Source of the DNA: Clostridiales bacterium
Lineage (GTDB): Bacteria; Bacillota; Clostridia; Oscillospirales; Oscillospiraceae
DNA: 50,935 nucleotides
Assembly: GCA_004557735.1 (NCBI GenBank)
Contig: SFFV01000015.1
Coordinates: 1 to 50,935 of the forward strand
Direction of reading: 5' to 3'
In this document: in pieces, positions 42,531 through 50,139 of the stretch
Position numbering within the stretch: position 1 is the stretch's first letter
How the letters are laid out: each line of letters begins with the position of its first letter
Program-made: the position numbers and the translations under genes
Notes under the pieces: model-generated
The model's input: the letters and a program-made list of their open reading frames with translations, nothing else
Databases searched by the model: none
Told to the model about the DNA's origin: nothing

Positions 42531-43898
42531 TTACGGCAGAGGGAGCACCCGGCAGCCGGAGCCGACGATCTCCTCCGCGGCCTCCGGGAGCGTGTCCACA
42601 TTGATGAGGGGGCGGCCGCCGGAAACGAGAATATCCACATACTGCTCCGAGGAGAGTTCGCGCACGACGATCTCGCCGTTGGAGCGCCGGTACAGCAGCG
42701 CCGGAACGCCGCCGTCGGTCGTGAGGACGACGCCGATGTCATAGGCGTGTTCGGGGTCGAGACCGTCGAGCGCCTTGGCGCCGCGGCGCTCGACGCTCTT
42801 GATCACCGGCACGTCCGCCGGACTTACCTCCGGCGCGCCGCTGCCGCTCGTGAGCAGCACGACGCGCGCGTCGGTCGTCGTGGCCGAAAGCTCGGACGCG
42901 GCGAAAGGATCGAACGGCTGATCCGTGGAGATCACATAAAATCCGTTCCGCTCGATGCGCAGCGCCCGGCTCTTGTAAAGCTCGCGCGCGGAGGTCAGCA
43001 GCTTCACATATTTGTTTTCCTCGGCCGCCAGATACGCTTCGATGTCTTTGCGTATGTGCTCGCTGCGGCGCGCGAAGAACGTGGAGAACATGTCTTCCCC
43101 GCCGCCGTCGGTCTGCAGCGCGAGCAGCCATGCGAGAAGCTCCGCGCGGCTCCCGGCGGGCAGCCTGTCTTCCGGGGGGACGTCCCCGCCGGCGAGACAG
43201 CAGAGCAGCTCCACGGCGCTCGCCGTTTGCTCGTCGGCGCCGAAAAAGCGGATCTCCTCGAGAAGCTGCGTATCGGGATGCAGGCTGTCGCTTGTCGGAA
43301 GACACAGCGGTACGGTCTCCACCACGGCGGCGCTGCCGTCGAGATATACGTCCGCGATCTGCTGCGCGCGCCCGGTCTCCGCGAGATCGACGCGGAAATC
43401 TTCCCGGACGCTGTCCGGCCACATGGACGCGGGCAGAGCCGTCCGGCTGCCGAGCAGAACGCTCTCGGCGTGGATCACCACAGCGGCGCCGTCCCACGAA
43501 ACGGAGGTCTCGACCTGCATCGAGACCGGCACAAGACCGAGAACGCGCTTGGAGATGCATACGCGCATTTTCCCGTCGTTCAGGCGGATGCCGAAACCGA
43601 GATCGCCGAACCGCTCGCGAAGCTGCTGCCGGAGACCGGGAAGGACGCCGCTCTCGTCGGCGAGGATGTAAAGGTCGTTTTTATAGAGGCGGACAACGGC
43701 GCTGCCGTCATCGGCAAAGGAAAGCTCGCCGAGATCACCGCTCCGCGGCGCGGCAAGGATCGCGTCCACATCGTCCCGGAAGGCGGAGGCGCCGCCGTTG
43801 CCGAAGATGAACGCCGCGAACAGAAGCAAAAGCAAAAGCCCCGCCGGGATCGCGACTGCCCATCGGCGGGCGCGCCGGGGTTCTCTTTTCGGTTTCAA
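42531..43898 (-). CDS. Membrane-anchored protein of unknown function
   Basis: A 455-residue protein with a basic N-terminus and one hydrophobic helix (about 14-34), so it is probably anchored with the bulk outside. No family recognised. The predicted start is TTG at 43896-43898, with AAAGGAGG upstream and no ATG in frame. It is acidic, and alternating strand-like segments (RLYKNDLYILADESG, VETSVSWDGAAVVIH, YDIGVVLTTDGGVPALLYR) suggest a mixed beta-rich domain. It shares no operon with neighbours; its upstream region is shared with the divergent HAD gene. Confidence 0.75.
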   Translation of the reverse strand: MKPKREPRRARRWAVAIPAGLLLLLLFAAFIFGNGGASAFRDDVDAILAAPRSGDLGELSFADDGSAVVRLYKNDLYILADESGVLPGLRQQLRERFGDLGFGIRLNDGKMRVCISKRVLGLVPVSMQVETSVSWDGAAVVIHAESVLLGSRTALPASMWPDSVREDFRVDLAETGRAQQIADVYLDGSAAVVETVPLCLPTSDSLHPDTQLLEEIRFFGADEQTASAVELLCCLAGGDVPPEDRLPAGSRAELLAWLLALQTDGGGEDMFSTFFARRSEHIRKDIEAYLAAEENKYVKLLTSARELYKSRALRIERNGFYVISTDQPFDPFAASELSATTTDARVVLLTSGSGAPEVSPADVPVIKSVERRGAKALDGLDPEHAYDIGVVLTTDGGVPALLYRRSNGEIVVRELSSEQYVDILVSGGRPLINVDTLPEAAEEIVGSGCRVLPLP

Positions 43899-44058
43899 TG
43901 CCGTCCTGCCTCCTTTCCGACGGAAATCGACACGTTTTATCTATTTTACCGTATCCGGAGAAAAAAAGCAATTGCATCCTGCCGCCGCAGAACATATAAT
44001 TGGTCCGTCCGTCGCCGGACGGCATTTTTACGTTTAAGAAAAATCGGAGGTAACGCGC

Positions 44059-44718
44059 ATGGCCTTCTCTCTCGCACTCGTGGATTTCGACGGTACGCTG
44101 GCCGATTCGATGCCGTACTGGCTGCGTCTGCCGGTGGATACGCTCCGCGAGGCAGATCTGCCGCAGCCGGAGGGCTTTGCGGAATACATCCGCTCCGTGC
44201 CGATTTGGGAAATTGCGCGGGATATGGGGAAAATGTACCCGCAGCTCGAAGCGGATACGCCGCTCGCCGCGCGCTGGAGCGCGGAGATGGCGGAGCATTA
44301 TGCGCGGGAGATCCCTCTCAAGCCGGGGGCAAAGGAGCTTCTGCGCACGCTGCGCGCGGCGGGTCTCGGCGTATACATCCTTTCGGCGACGCGCCGCGCG
44401 CTGCTCGATCCGGCCGTTGAGCGGCTCGGCGTCGCGCCGCTCGCGGACGGCGTTTACGCCGAGGAGGAGATCGGCTCAAAGCGCACCGAAGCGCCCTACG
44501 CCTTTTTCCGCGACACGCTCGGCGTGCCGTATGAAAGGATGCTCCTCGTGGAGGATGCGCCGCGCAATCTGGCCGCGGCGGAGGCGCTCGGCGTCGCGGG
44601 CGTCGGCGTATACGACGAGAGCATGAAGGAGTATACGGAAACGATACGCGCCGGCGCGGCGGCGTATCTGCCGGACTTTTCCGACCTTTCGGCACTGGAA
44701 GCGCTGCTGCGTCTCTGA
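44059..44718 (+). CDS. HAD-superfamily hydrolase
   Basis: A 219-residue phosphatase of the phosphoglycolate/beta-phosphoglucomutase-like group. Motif I DFDGT (9-13; nucleophile Asp9), motif II ILSATRR (about 112-118), motif III Lys near KRTEAPY, and motif IV LLVEDAPRNLAAA (about 158-170). The substrate is unknown. GGAGGT precedes ATG 44059. Confidence 0.9.
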   Translation: MAFSLALVDFDGTLADSMPYWLRLPVDTLREADLPQPEGFAEYIRSVPIWEIARDMGKMYPQLEADTPLAARWSAEMAEHYAREIPLKPGAKELLRTLRAAGLGVYILSATRRALLDPAVERLGVAPLADGVYAEEEIGSKRTEAPYAFFRDTLGVPYERMLLVEDAPRNLAAAEALGVAGVGVYDESMKEYTETIRAGAAAYLPDFSDLSALEALLRL

Positions 44719-44754
44719 CGGAATGGGTTTCCCCATAAAAATACGAAAAAAGTA

Positions 44755-44782
44755 TTGACTTTCCTTGGATTTATGGTATTAT
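44755..44782 (+). promoter_or_regulatory. Promoter of the rplJL operon
   Basis: TTGACT (44755-44760) and TATTAT (44777-44782), 16-bp spacer, just upstream of the L10 leader. Confidence 0.7.
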
Positions 44783-44788
44783 GTCATG

Positions 44789-44911
44789 GCGCTCCAAAGA
44801 CAGCAGGTAGTATTTACGTAAATCCTGCCGAGGAAAGCACGATACTTGTATTGTGTCTCCCCCTGTCTTTCGGCAGAGGGAGTTTTTCTTTCGGGCGCAG
44901 AAAATTACCCC
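44789..44911 (+). ncRNA. Ribosomal protein L10 leader (autoregulatory RNA)
   Basis: The untranslated region before rplJ contains the conserved AGACAGCAGG...CCTGCCGAGGAAAG helix of the Firmicutes L10 leader. A terminator-like stem closes it near 44862-44890: CTCCC..GGGAG followed by a TTTTTCTTT run. L10 (with L7/L12) binds this leader and promotes attenuation. Motif recognition and position before rplJ agree; exact ends are estimates. Confidence 0.85.
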
Positions 44912-44924
44912 GGAGGTGAAATCA

Positions 44925-45455
44925 TTGCCTAACGCGAAAGTACTCAGCGAGAAACAGGCCATCGTCGAGAAACTCACCAAGCGTATCGGTAACGCCACGG
45001 CGGGCGTCCTTGTGGACTACAAGGGCATTACCGTTCTGGAGGATACCGCTCTGCGCCGTGAGCTGCGTGCCGCCGGCATTGAGTACACCGTTGTGAAGAA
45101 CACTCTGCTCCGCTTTGCGGTCGACAAGTGCAATCTCAACGAGTTTGACTCCGTGCTCAACGGCACCACCTCTCTGGCCACCACCGAGGGCGACCCCATC
45201 GCGCCCATCCGCATCGTCAGCGAGTTCGCCAAGAAGATGAACGGCAAGTTCGAGGTCAAGGGCGGCTTCATGGAGGGGAAAGTCCTTCCGATGTCCGACA
45301 TCAGCGAAATTGCCCAGCTTCCCGGCAAGGATGCCCTGTACTCCAAGGTCCTCGGCACCATGCTCGCACCCATCACCAGCCTGGCCGTCGTTCTCGGTCA
45401 GATCCTGGAGCAGAAGGGCGGCTCTCTCGAGACCGCCGAAGCCGCTGCCGAATAA
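44925..45455 (+). CDS. rplJ: 50S ribosomal protein L10
   Basis: The 176-residue stalk base protein. Start TTG at 44925-44927 with GGAGGTG (44912-44918); the first residues PNAKVLSEKQAIV fit L10, and no ATG gives a better N-terminus. It has the rRNA-binding N-terminal domain and the C-terminal L7/L12-binding helix. rplK, rplA and rpoB, its usual neighbours, are absent upstream and downstream. Confidence 0.97.
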   Translation: MPNAKVLSEKQAIVEKLTKRIGNATAGVLVDYKGITVLEDTALRRELRAAGIEYTVVKNTLLRFAVDKCNLNEFDSVLNGTTSLATTEGDPIAPIRIVSEFAKKMNGKFEVKGGFMEGKVLPMSDISEIAQLPGKDALYSKVLGTMLAPITSLAVVLGQILEQKGGSLETAEAAAE

Positions 45456-45494
45456 TCCGGCAGACACAATTCAAATTTAGGAGGAAAATTACAA

Positions 45495-45866
45495 ATGGCT
45501 AGCGAAAAAGTTACCGCTATGATCGAAGAAGTCAAGGCTCTCTCCGTGCTGGAGCTGGCTGAGCTCGTCCACGCCCTTGAGGAGACCTTCGGCGTTTCCG
45601 CCGCCGCCGCTGCCGCTCCGGCCGCTGCCGCCGCTGCCGCCCCGGTCGAAGAGAAGACCGAGTTTGACGTTGTCATGACCGACTTCGGCGCTGAGAAGAT
45701 CAAGGTCATCAAGGAAGTCCGCGGCCTGCTGGGTCTGGGTCTTGCCGAGGCGAAGGCTCTCGTCGAAGCCGTCCCCGCCAAGCTGAAGGAAGCCGTTTCC
45801 AAGGAAGAGGGCGAGGAGATCAAGTCCAAGCTCGAGGCCGTCGGCGCGAAGGTTGAACTCAAGTAA
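45495..45866 (+). CDS. rplL: 50S ribosomal protein L7/L12
   Basis: A 123-residue stalk protein: N-terminal dimerisation domain (about 1-35), an Ala/Pro hinge (about 38-52) and the C-terminal domain with EKIKVIKEVR and GLAEAKALVE, which recruits translation factors. AGGAGG precedes ATG 45495. In most Firmicutes rpoB follows; here rpsF follows after a 67-bp gap containing a small stem-loop (45888-45895 with 45902-45909). Confidence 0.97.
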   Translation: MASEKVTAMIEEVKALSVLELAELVHALEETFGVSAAAAAAPAAAAAAAPVEEKTEFDVVMTDFGAEKIKVIKEVRGLLGLGLAEAKALVEAVPAKLKEAVSKEEGEEIKSKLEAVGAKVELK

Positions 45867-45933
45867 GTTTTTTAACCCATCCACCTTGCTCCCTGTCTGA
45901 GCAGGGGGCCACAGTCCAGAAGGAGGACAACGA

Positions 45934-46230
45934 ATGGCTAAGACCACCGAAAAATACGAGGTCCTGTACGTTCTCAACCCCAACCTCACCGAGGAAGAGA
46001 CCCAGGCCATCGTGGAAAAGTTCAAGACTCTGATCGAGCAGAACGGCACCGTCGACGAGATGGAAGAGTGGGGCAAGCGCAAGCTCGCCTACGAGATCAA
46101 CTATCTCACCGAGGGCTACTATGTGCTGGTGAAGTTCACCTCCGGGCCCGAGCTTCCCGCCGAGCTGGATCGTATCCTCGGCATCACCGACGGCGTGATC
46201 CGCTCTCTTGTCACTCTGCGCTGCGAATAA
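45934..46230 (+). CDS. rpsF: 30S ribosomal protein S6
   Basis: A 98-residue S6 with the EVLYVLNPNLTEE and KLAYEINYLTEGYYVLVKF segments. It binds S18 on the 30S platform. Followed by ssb and rpsR, the standard rpsF-ssb-rpsR order of Firmicutes. AGGAGG precedes ATG 45934. Confidence 0.96.
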   Translation: MAKTTEKYEVLYVLNPNLTEEETQAIVEKFKTLIEQNGTVDEMEEWGKRKLAYEINYLTEGYYVLVKFTSGPELPAELDRILGITDGVIRSLVTLRCE

Positions 46231-46244
46231 GCGGAGGGAATGAT

Positions 46245-46715
46245 ATGCTGAATCATATCGTTCTTATGGGCCGCCTGACGCGGGACCCGGAGCTGCGCTA
46301 TACCGGCTCCAACATCCCCGTCGCGTCCTTTTCCGTTGCTGTTGACCGGGATTTCGGCCGCGGTGAAAACGGTGAAAAGCAGACCGATTTCATCAACGTG
46401 TCCGCCTGGCGTCAGACCGGGGAATTTGTTTCCAAGTACTTCACCAAGGGCAGCATGATCGTGGTTTCCGGTCGGCTGCAGATGCGTGACTACACCGACC
46501 GCGACGGCAACCGCCGTACCGCGGCGGAGGTCGTGGCGGAAAACGTCTATTTCGGCGAAAGCAAGCGCCGGGACGACGGAGCAGCGCGGCAGGAGTACGC
46601 GCCCCGGCAGGAGTACGCGCCCCGCACCCCCTCCAACGAGGGGTTTAACAGCGCGAAAGCGCAGGCCGGATCGTTCCAGACGATCGACGATGACGACGGC
46701 CAGCTGCCGTTTTGA
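46245..46715 (+). CDS. ssb: Single-stranded DNA-binding protein
   Basis: A 156-residue protein. OB fold (about 1-105: LNHIVLMGRLTRDPELRY, FINVSAWR), then a disordered linker with a repeated RQEYAP unit (two tandem copies, about 116-127), and the acidic tip DDDDGQLPF, the conserved partner-docking tail. ATG 46245 follows GGAGGG, 14 bp after the rpsF stop. Confidence 0.96.
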   Translation: MLNHIVLMGRLTRDPELRYTGSNIPVASFSVAVDRDFGRGENGEKQTDFINVSAWRQTGEFVSKYFTKGSMIVVSGRLQMRDYTDRDGNRRTAAEVVAENVYFGESKRRDDGAARQEYAPRQEYAPRTPSNEGFNSAKAQAGSFQTIDDDDGQLPF

Positions 46716-46740
46716 CACTCACGAAAGGAGTTTTTGAACC

Positions 46741-46986
46741 ATGGCTTTTGATAAGTCCGCTGCCCCGCAGAAGAACCGCAAGCGCAGAAAAGTCTGCCAG
46801 TTCTGTGTGGATAAGGCCGAGTATATCGACTACAAGGATACCGCGAAGCTCAAGAAGTATCTCTCCGAGCGCAGCAAGATCCTGCCCCGCCGCACCACCG
46901 GCGCCTGCGCCTACCATCAGCGCCTGCTCACCGAGGCGATCAAGCGTGCCCGCCAGGTCGCTATCCTGCCTTACGTGACCGACTGA
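46741..46986 (+). CDS. rpsR: 30S ribosomal protein S18
   Basis: An 81-residue S18 with a CQFC pair near residues 19-22 and a further Cys, indicating the zinc-binding (C+) form, plus the family signature ILPRRTTGACAYHQRLL. AAAGGAG precedes ATG 46741. Confidence 0.96.
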   Translation: MAFDKSAAPQKNRKRRKVCQFCVDKAEYIDYKDTAKLKKYLSERSKILPRRTTGACAYHQRLLTEAIKRARQVAILPYVTD

Positions 46987-47004
46987 TTTCGGTTTTTATC
47001 GACA

Positions 47005-47038
47005 AAAAAGCTCTCATCCACCGGGATGAGAGCTTTTT
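47005..47038. terminator. Terminator after rpsR
   Basis: A 15-bp perfect stem (47005-47019 with 47024-47038), 4-nt loop; A5 and T5 at the ends make it usable in both directions. Confidence 0.92.
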
Positions 47039-47041
47039 CTG

Positions 47042-47070
47042 TTGCGCTGCGGCGGATCGGCCGTTATAAT
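47042..47070 (+). promoter_or_regulatory. Promoter for the HerA-like ATPase gene
   Basis: TTGCGC (47042-47047) and TATAAT (47065-47070) with a 17-bp spacer, directly after the rpsR terminator. Confidence 0.65.
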
Positions 47071-47123
47071 AATATAGGTCAGCGAACAAACAAAACATTA
47101 CCGATACGGAGGTTGGCGCGATC

Positions 47124-48752
47124 ATGTACGATAACGGTAAAATCTATCTTGGCCTTTCCGGGGAGGAACGGGTGGAGCTTCCCCTCTCCATGTGCAACCG
47201 GCACGGCCTGATCGCCGGTGCGACCGGCACCGGCAAAACCATCACGATGAAGGTGCTGGCGGAATCCCTCTCCGACGCGGGCGTGCCGGTTTTCCTGTGC
47301 GATGTAAAGGGCGACGTTGCCGGTATCTGCGCCCCCGGCGCGGACAGCGCGGACATGCGCGAGCGCATCGAGCGCTTCAAACTCGCCGGCAAATTTGCCT
47401 ACCGCGGCTACCCCACCGTGTTCTGGGACATCTATCAGACCGGCGGCCACGCCGTGCGCGCCACCGTGAGCGAGATGGGTCCCGAGCTGCTCTCCCGCAT
47501 TCTCGGCCTTACGGAGGCGCAGGAGGGCGTGCTGCAGATCGTTTTCCGCGTCGCGGACGACCGCGGACTGTTGCTCGACGATCTCAAGGATCTCCGCGCG
47601 CTGCTGAACTATGTGAACGATCACCGCGACGATTACCGCATGAAATACGGCAACATCGCCACGCAGTCTGTCGCGGCGATCCTCCGCGCGCTGCTGCCGC
47701 TGGAAAAAGAGGGCGGTGAGCTGTTCTTCGGCGAACCGTCGCTCGACGTGAACGACTGGATCCGCACCGACGCCGAGGGGCGCGGCGTTGTCAACGTGCT
47801 CGACTGCGTCAGACTTGTGCAGAACCCGACGCTGTACGCGAGCTTCCTTCTCTGGCTGCTCTCGGAGCTGTTTGAAACCATGCCGGAGGTCGGCGATCTC
47901 GAAAAGCCGAAGCTCGTGTTCTTCTTCGACGAGGCGCACATGCTCTTCCGCGACGCCCCGGCGGTGCTTGTGCAGAAGATCGAGCAGACCGTAAAGCTGA
48001 TCCGCTCGCGCGGCATCGGCGTGTTCTTTGTCACGCAGAGCCCGGCGGATGTGCCGAACACCGTGCTCGCGCAGCTTTCCAACCGCGTGCAGCACGCGCT
48101 GCGCGCCTATACGCCCACCGAGCTGAAGGCGGTGCGCGTGGCGGCGCAGGCGTTCCGCGCGAACCCGGCGTTCGACGCCGAGGAGGCCATCATGGAGCTG
48201 GCCGTGGGCGAAGCGCTCACGTCGTTCCTCGGCGAGGACGGCGTCCCCGCCATGGTGCAGCGCACGAAGATCGTCTGCCCGCAGAGCCTGATGGGCGCGC
48301 CGGAGGCGATGACGCGTGCCAAGGCGATCCTCCGCGACGGCATGGAAAAGTACGACGAGGCGGAGGACAACGTCTCTGCTTATGAGGTGCTCGCCGACGA
48401 AACGCAGGCCGCGGAGGAGGCGCTCGCGCAGGAGCAGGAGCGGCTCGACGAGGAGAAGCGCGCCGCCGAAGAGGAAAAGCAGCGGCAGAAGCAGGCGGAG
48501 GCGGACGAAAAGCGCGCGCAGAAGCTCGCCGACGAGGAGCGCCGCCGCGCGCAGAAGCTTGCCGACGAGGAGCGCCGCCGCGCGCAGAAGCTCGAGGACG
48601 AGGCCCGCCGCAAGGCCGAGCGCGAAAAGGAGAAAAAGGAAGCCGAGGAGCGCCGCAAGGCCGAGCGCATCCGCTCCAAGATCGAAACGCAGCTCATCTC
48701 CGCCGGCGGCCAGATGCTCAAGCGCGGTCTGCTCGGCATCCTGAAGAAATAA
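47124..48752 (+). CDS. HerA-like (DUF853) P-loop ATPase with repetitive coiled-coil tail
   Basis: A 542-residue protein of the FtsK/HerA superfamily. Walker A GATGTGKT (32-39), Walker B LVFFFDEAH (about 264-272), the sensor segment FFVTQSPADVPN, and an arginine finger region near SNRVQHALR. DUF853 members are predicted DNA or protein pumps of unknown role. The last 130 residues are a highly charged Lys/Glu/Arg coiled coil with three tandem 11-residue repeats (AQKLADEERRR type, about 464-496). It is monocistronic with its own promoter and terminator. The tail is much longer than I expect for the family. Confidence 0.85.
   Translation: MYDNGKIYLGLSGEERVELPLSMCNRHGLIAGATGTGKTITMKVLAESLSDAGVPVFLCDVKGDVAGICAPGADSADMRERIERFKLAGKFAYRGYPTVFWDIYQTGGHAVRATVSEMGPELLSRILGLTEAQEGVLQIVFRVADDRGLLLDDLKDLRALLNYVNDHRDDYRMKYGNIATQSVAAILRALLPLEKEGGELFFGEPSLDVNDWIRTDAEGRGVVNVLDCVRLVQNPTLYASFLLWLLSELFETMPEVGDLEKPKLVFFFDEAHMLFRDAPAVLVQKIEQTVKLIRSRGIGVFFVTQSPADVPNTVLAQLSNRVQHALRAYTPTELKAVRVAAQAFRANPAFDAEEAIMELAVGEALTSFLGEDGVPAMVQRTKIVCPQSLMGAPEAMTRAKAILRDGMEKYDEAEDNVSAYEVLADETQAAEEALAQEQERLDEEKRAAEEEKQRQKQAEADEKRAQKLADEERRRAQKLADEERRRAQKLEDEARRKAEREKEKKEAEERRKAERIRSKIETQLISAGGQMLKRGLLGILKK
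48513..48611 (+). repeat. 33-bp tandem repeat in the HerA-like gene
   Basis: Three copies of a 33-bp unit encode 11 residues each (AQKL-x-DE...RRR). The first two are almost identical at DNA level and the third is diverged. It extends the coiled coil in frame. Confidence 0.85.
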
Positions 48753-48838
48753 ACCGGTCCGGAACGAGACGGATGATGTGATCTCAAAGGCTCCCCGGGG
48801 CAAGGGGGGCGAGCGGGCCGGATCCCGTAACAGACGAA

Positions 48839-48872
48839 CGGAAAGCCGCTCAGGCGGCTTTCCGCCGTTTTT
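48839..48872 (+). terminator. Terminator after the HerA-like gene
   Basis: An 11-bp perfect stem (48839-48849 with 48854-48864), TCAG loop, then CCG and TTTTT. Confidence 0.85.
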
Positions 48873-48904
48873 CAACAATTATTCTTTACGGAGAATCGAT
48901 ATCC

Positions 48905-49672
48905 ATGATAACCATTCGCGAATACGTCCGCCCCGCTTCGCTCGAGGAGGCCTGGGCGCTCAACCAGAAGCGCACGAGCCGCGTGATCGGCGGCATGCTC
49001 TGGCTCAAAATGCAGAATACCGCCGTCGGCACGGCGATCGACCTTTCCGGTCTCGGTCTGGACACGATCGGGGAAACGCCGGAGGGCTTCGCTGTCGGCG
49101 CGATGACCTCTCTGCGCGCGCTCGAAACGCACGCGGGGCTGAACGAGTACACCGACGGCGCTGTGCGCGAAGCGCTGCGCCGCATCGTCGGCGTGCAGTT
49201 TCGCGCCACCGCGACGCTCGGCGGGAGCGTTTACGGGCGGTTCGGCTTTTCCGATGTGCTCACGCTGCTTTTGGCGCTGAACGCCTCGGTTGAGCTTTAT
49301 AAGGGCGGGATCGTTCCGCTCGCGCGGTTTGCCGAAATGCCGTATGACCGGGATATCCTTGTGCGCGTGCACATTCCGAGGGAAAACGCCGCCTTCTTCT
49401 ATCAGTCCGTGCGCCCGACAAAAACGGACTTCCCCGCGCTCACCTGCGCCGCGGCGCGGCTTGCGGACGGAGCATACCGCTTCGCTGTCGGCGCGCGTCC
49501 TGGAAAGGCCGTTGTGCTCGCGCCGCAGGGCGCGCCGGGCGCGCTGCCGGAGATCGTGAGCGCGCAGGTCGCGACCGGTTCCAATCTCCGCGGCAGCGCG
49601 GAATACCGGAAGCATCTCATCCGCGTGCTCGTCCGCCGCGCCGTGGATACGCTGGAAGGAGGCGCGAAGTGA
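48905..49672 (+). CDS. Molybdenum hydroxylase FAD-binding subunit
   Basis: A 255-residue FAD subunit (CoxM/XdhB type) of a xanthine-dehydrogenase-like enzyme. It passes electrons from the Fe-S subunit to an acceptor. FAD-binding parts are RVIGGMLWLKM (near 31-41) and the ATLGGSVYGRFGFSDVL segment (near 101-117). GGAGAA precedes ATG 48905. Its stop overlaps the Fe-S gene start by 4 nt. The order FAD, Fe-S, Mo is usual for Clostridia. The substrate is unknown: purine, nicotinate and other N-heterocycles are possible. Confidence 0.92.
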   Translation: MITIREYVRPASLEEAWALNQKRTSRVIGGMLWLKMQNTAVGTAIDLSGLGLDTIGETPEGFAVGAMTSLRALETHAGLNEYTDGAVREALRRIVGVQFRATATLGGSVYGRFGFSDVLTLLLALNASVELYKGGIVPLARFAEMPYDRDILVRVHIPRENAAFFYQSVRPTKTDFPALTCAAARLADGAYRFAVGARPGKAVVLAPQGAPGALPEIVSAQVATGSNLRGSAEYRKHLIRVLVRRAVDTLEGGAK

Positions 49673-50139
49673 ATATCACCTTTACGCTCAATAACAAAGC
49701 CGTGTCCGCGGATATCGCACCGGACACGCTGCTGCTCGATCTCGTGCGGCGTCTCGGCTGCAAAAGCGTCAAGCGCGGGTGCGGCACCGGAAACTGCGGT
49801 CTCTGCACCGTGTATCTTGACGGCACCCCCGTGCTCTCGTGCGCAACGCTCGCCGCGCGAGCGCAGGGGCGGAGCGTCACGACGCTCGAGGGCCTGCAAA
49901 GCGAAGCCGCAGAGTTTGGCGCATTCCTCGCCGACCAGGGCGCGGAGCAGTGCGGCTTCTGCAACAGCGGCTTTATTATGAATACGCTCGCGCTCCTGCG
50001 CGAAAACCCCGACCCGGACGAGGAGGAGATCCGGGAATATCTGGCGGGCAATCTCTGCCGCTGCTCGGGCTATGAAGGGCAGCTGCGCGCCATACAGAGC
50101 TTCCTTGCGTGGAAAAAGGCAAAGGAGGCGGGCGGATGA
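49669..50139 (+). CDS. Molybdenum hydroxylase 2Fe-2S subunit
   Basis: A 156-residue protein with two 2Fe-2S clusters. The ferredoxin-like domain has CGTGNCGLC and a later Cys (about 40-62), and the helical domain has CGFCNSGF and NLCRCSGYEGQ (about 101-142). It connects the Mo and FAD subunits. It overlaps both neighbours by 4 nt. Confidence 0.95.
   Translation: MNITFTLNNKAVSADIAPDTLLLDLVRRLGCKSVKRGCGTGNCGLCTVYLDGTPVLSCATLAARAQGRSVTTLEGLQSEAAEFGAFLADQGAEQCGFCNSGFIMNTLALLRENPDPDEEEIREYLAGNLCRCSGYEGQLRAIQSFLAWKKAKEAGG

Noticed and set aside
45888..45909. Terminator between rplL and rpsF
   Set aside because: The stem is 8 bp and no T-run follows, so it is unlikely to stop transcription fully.
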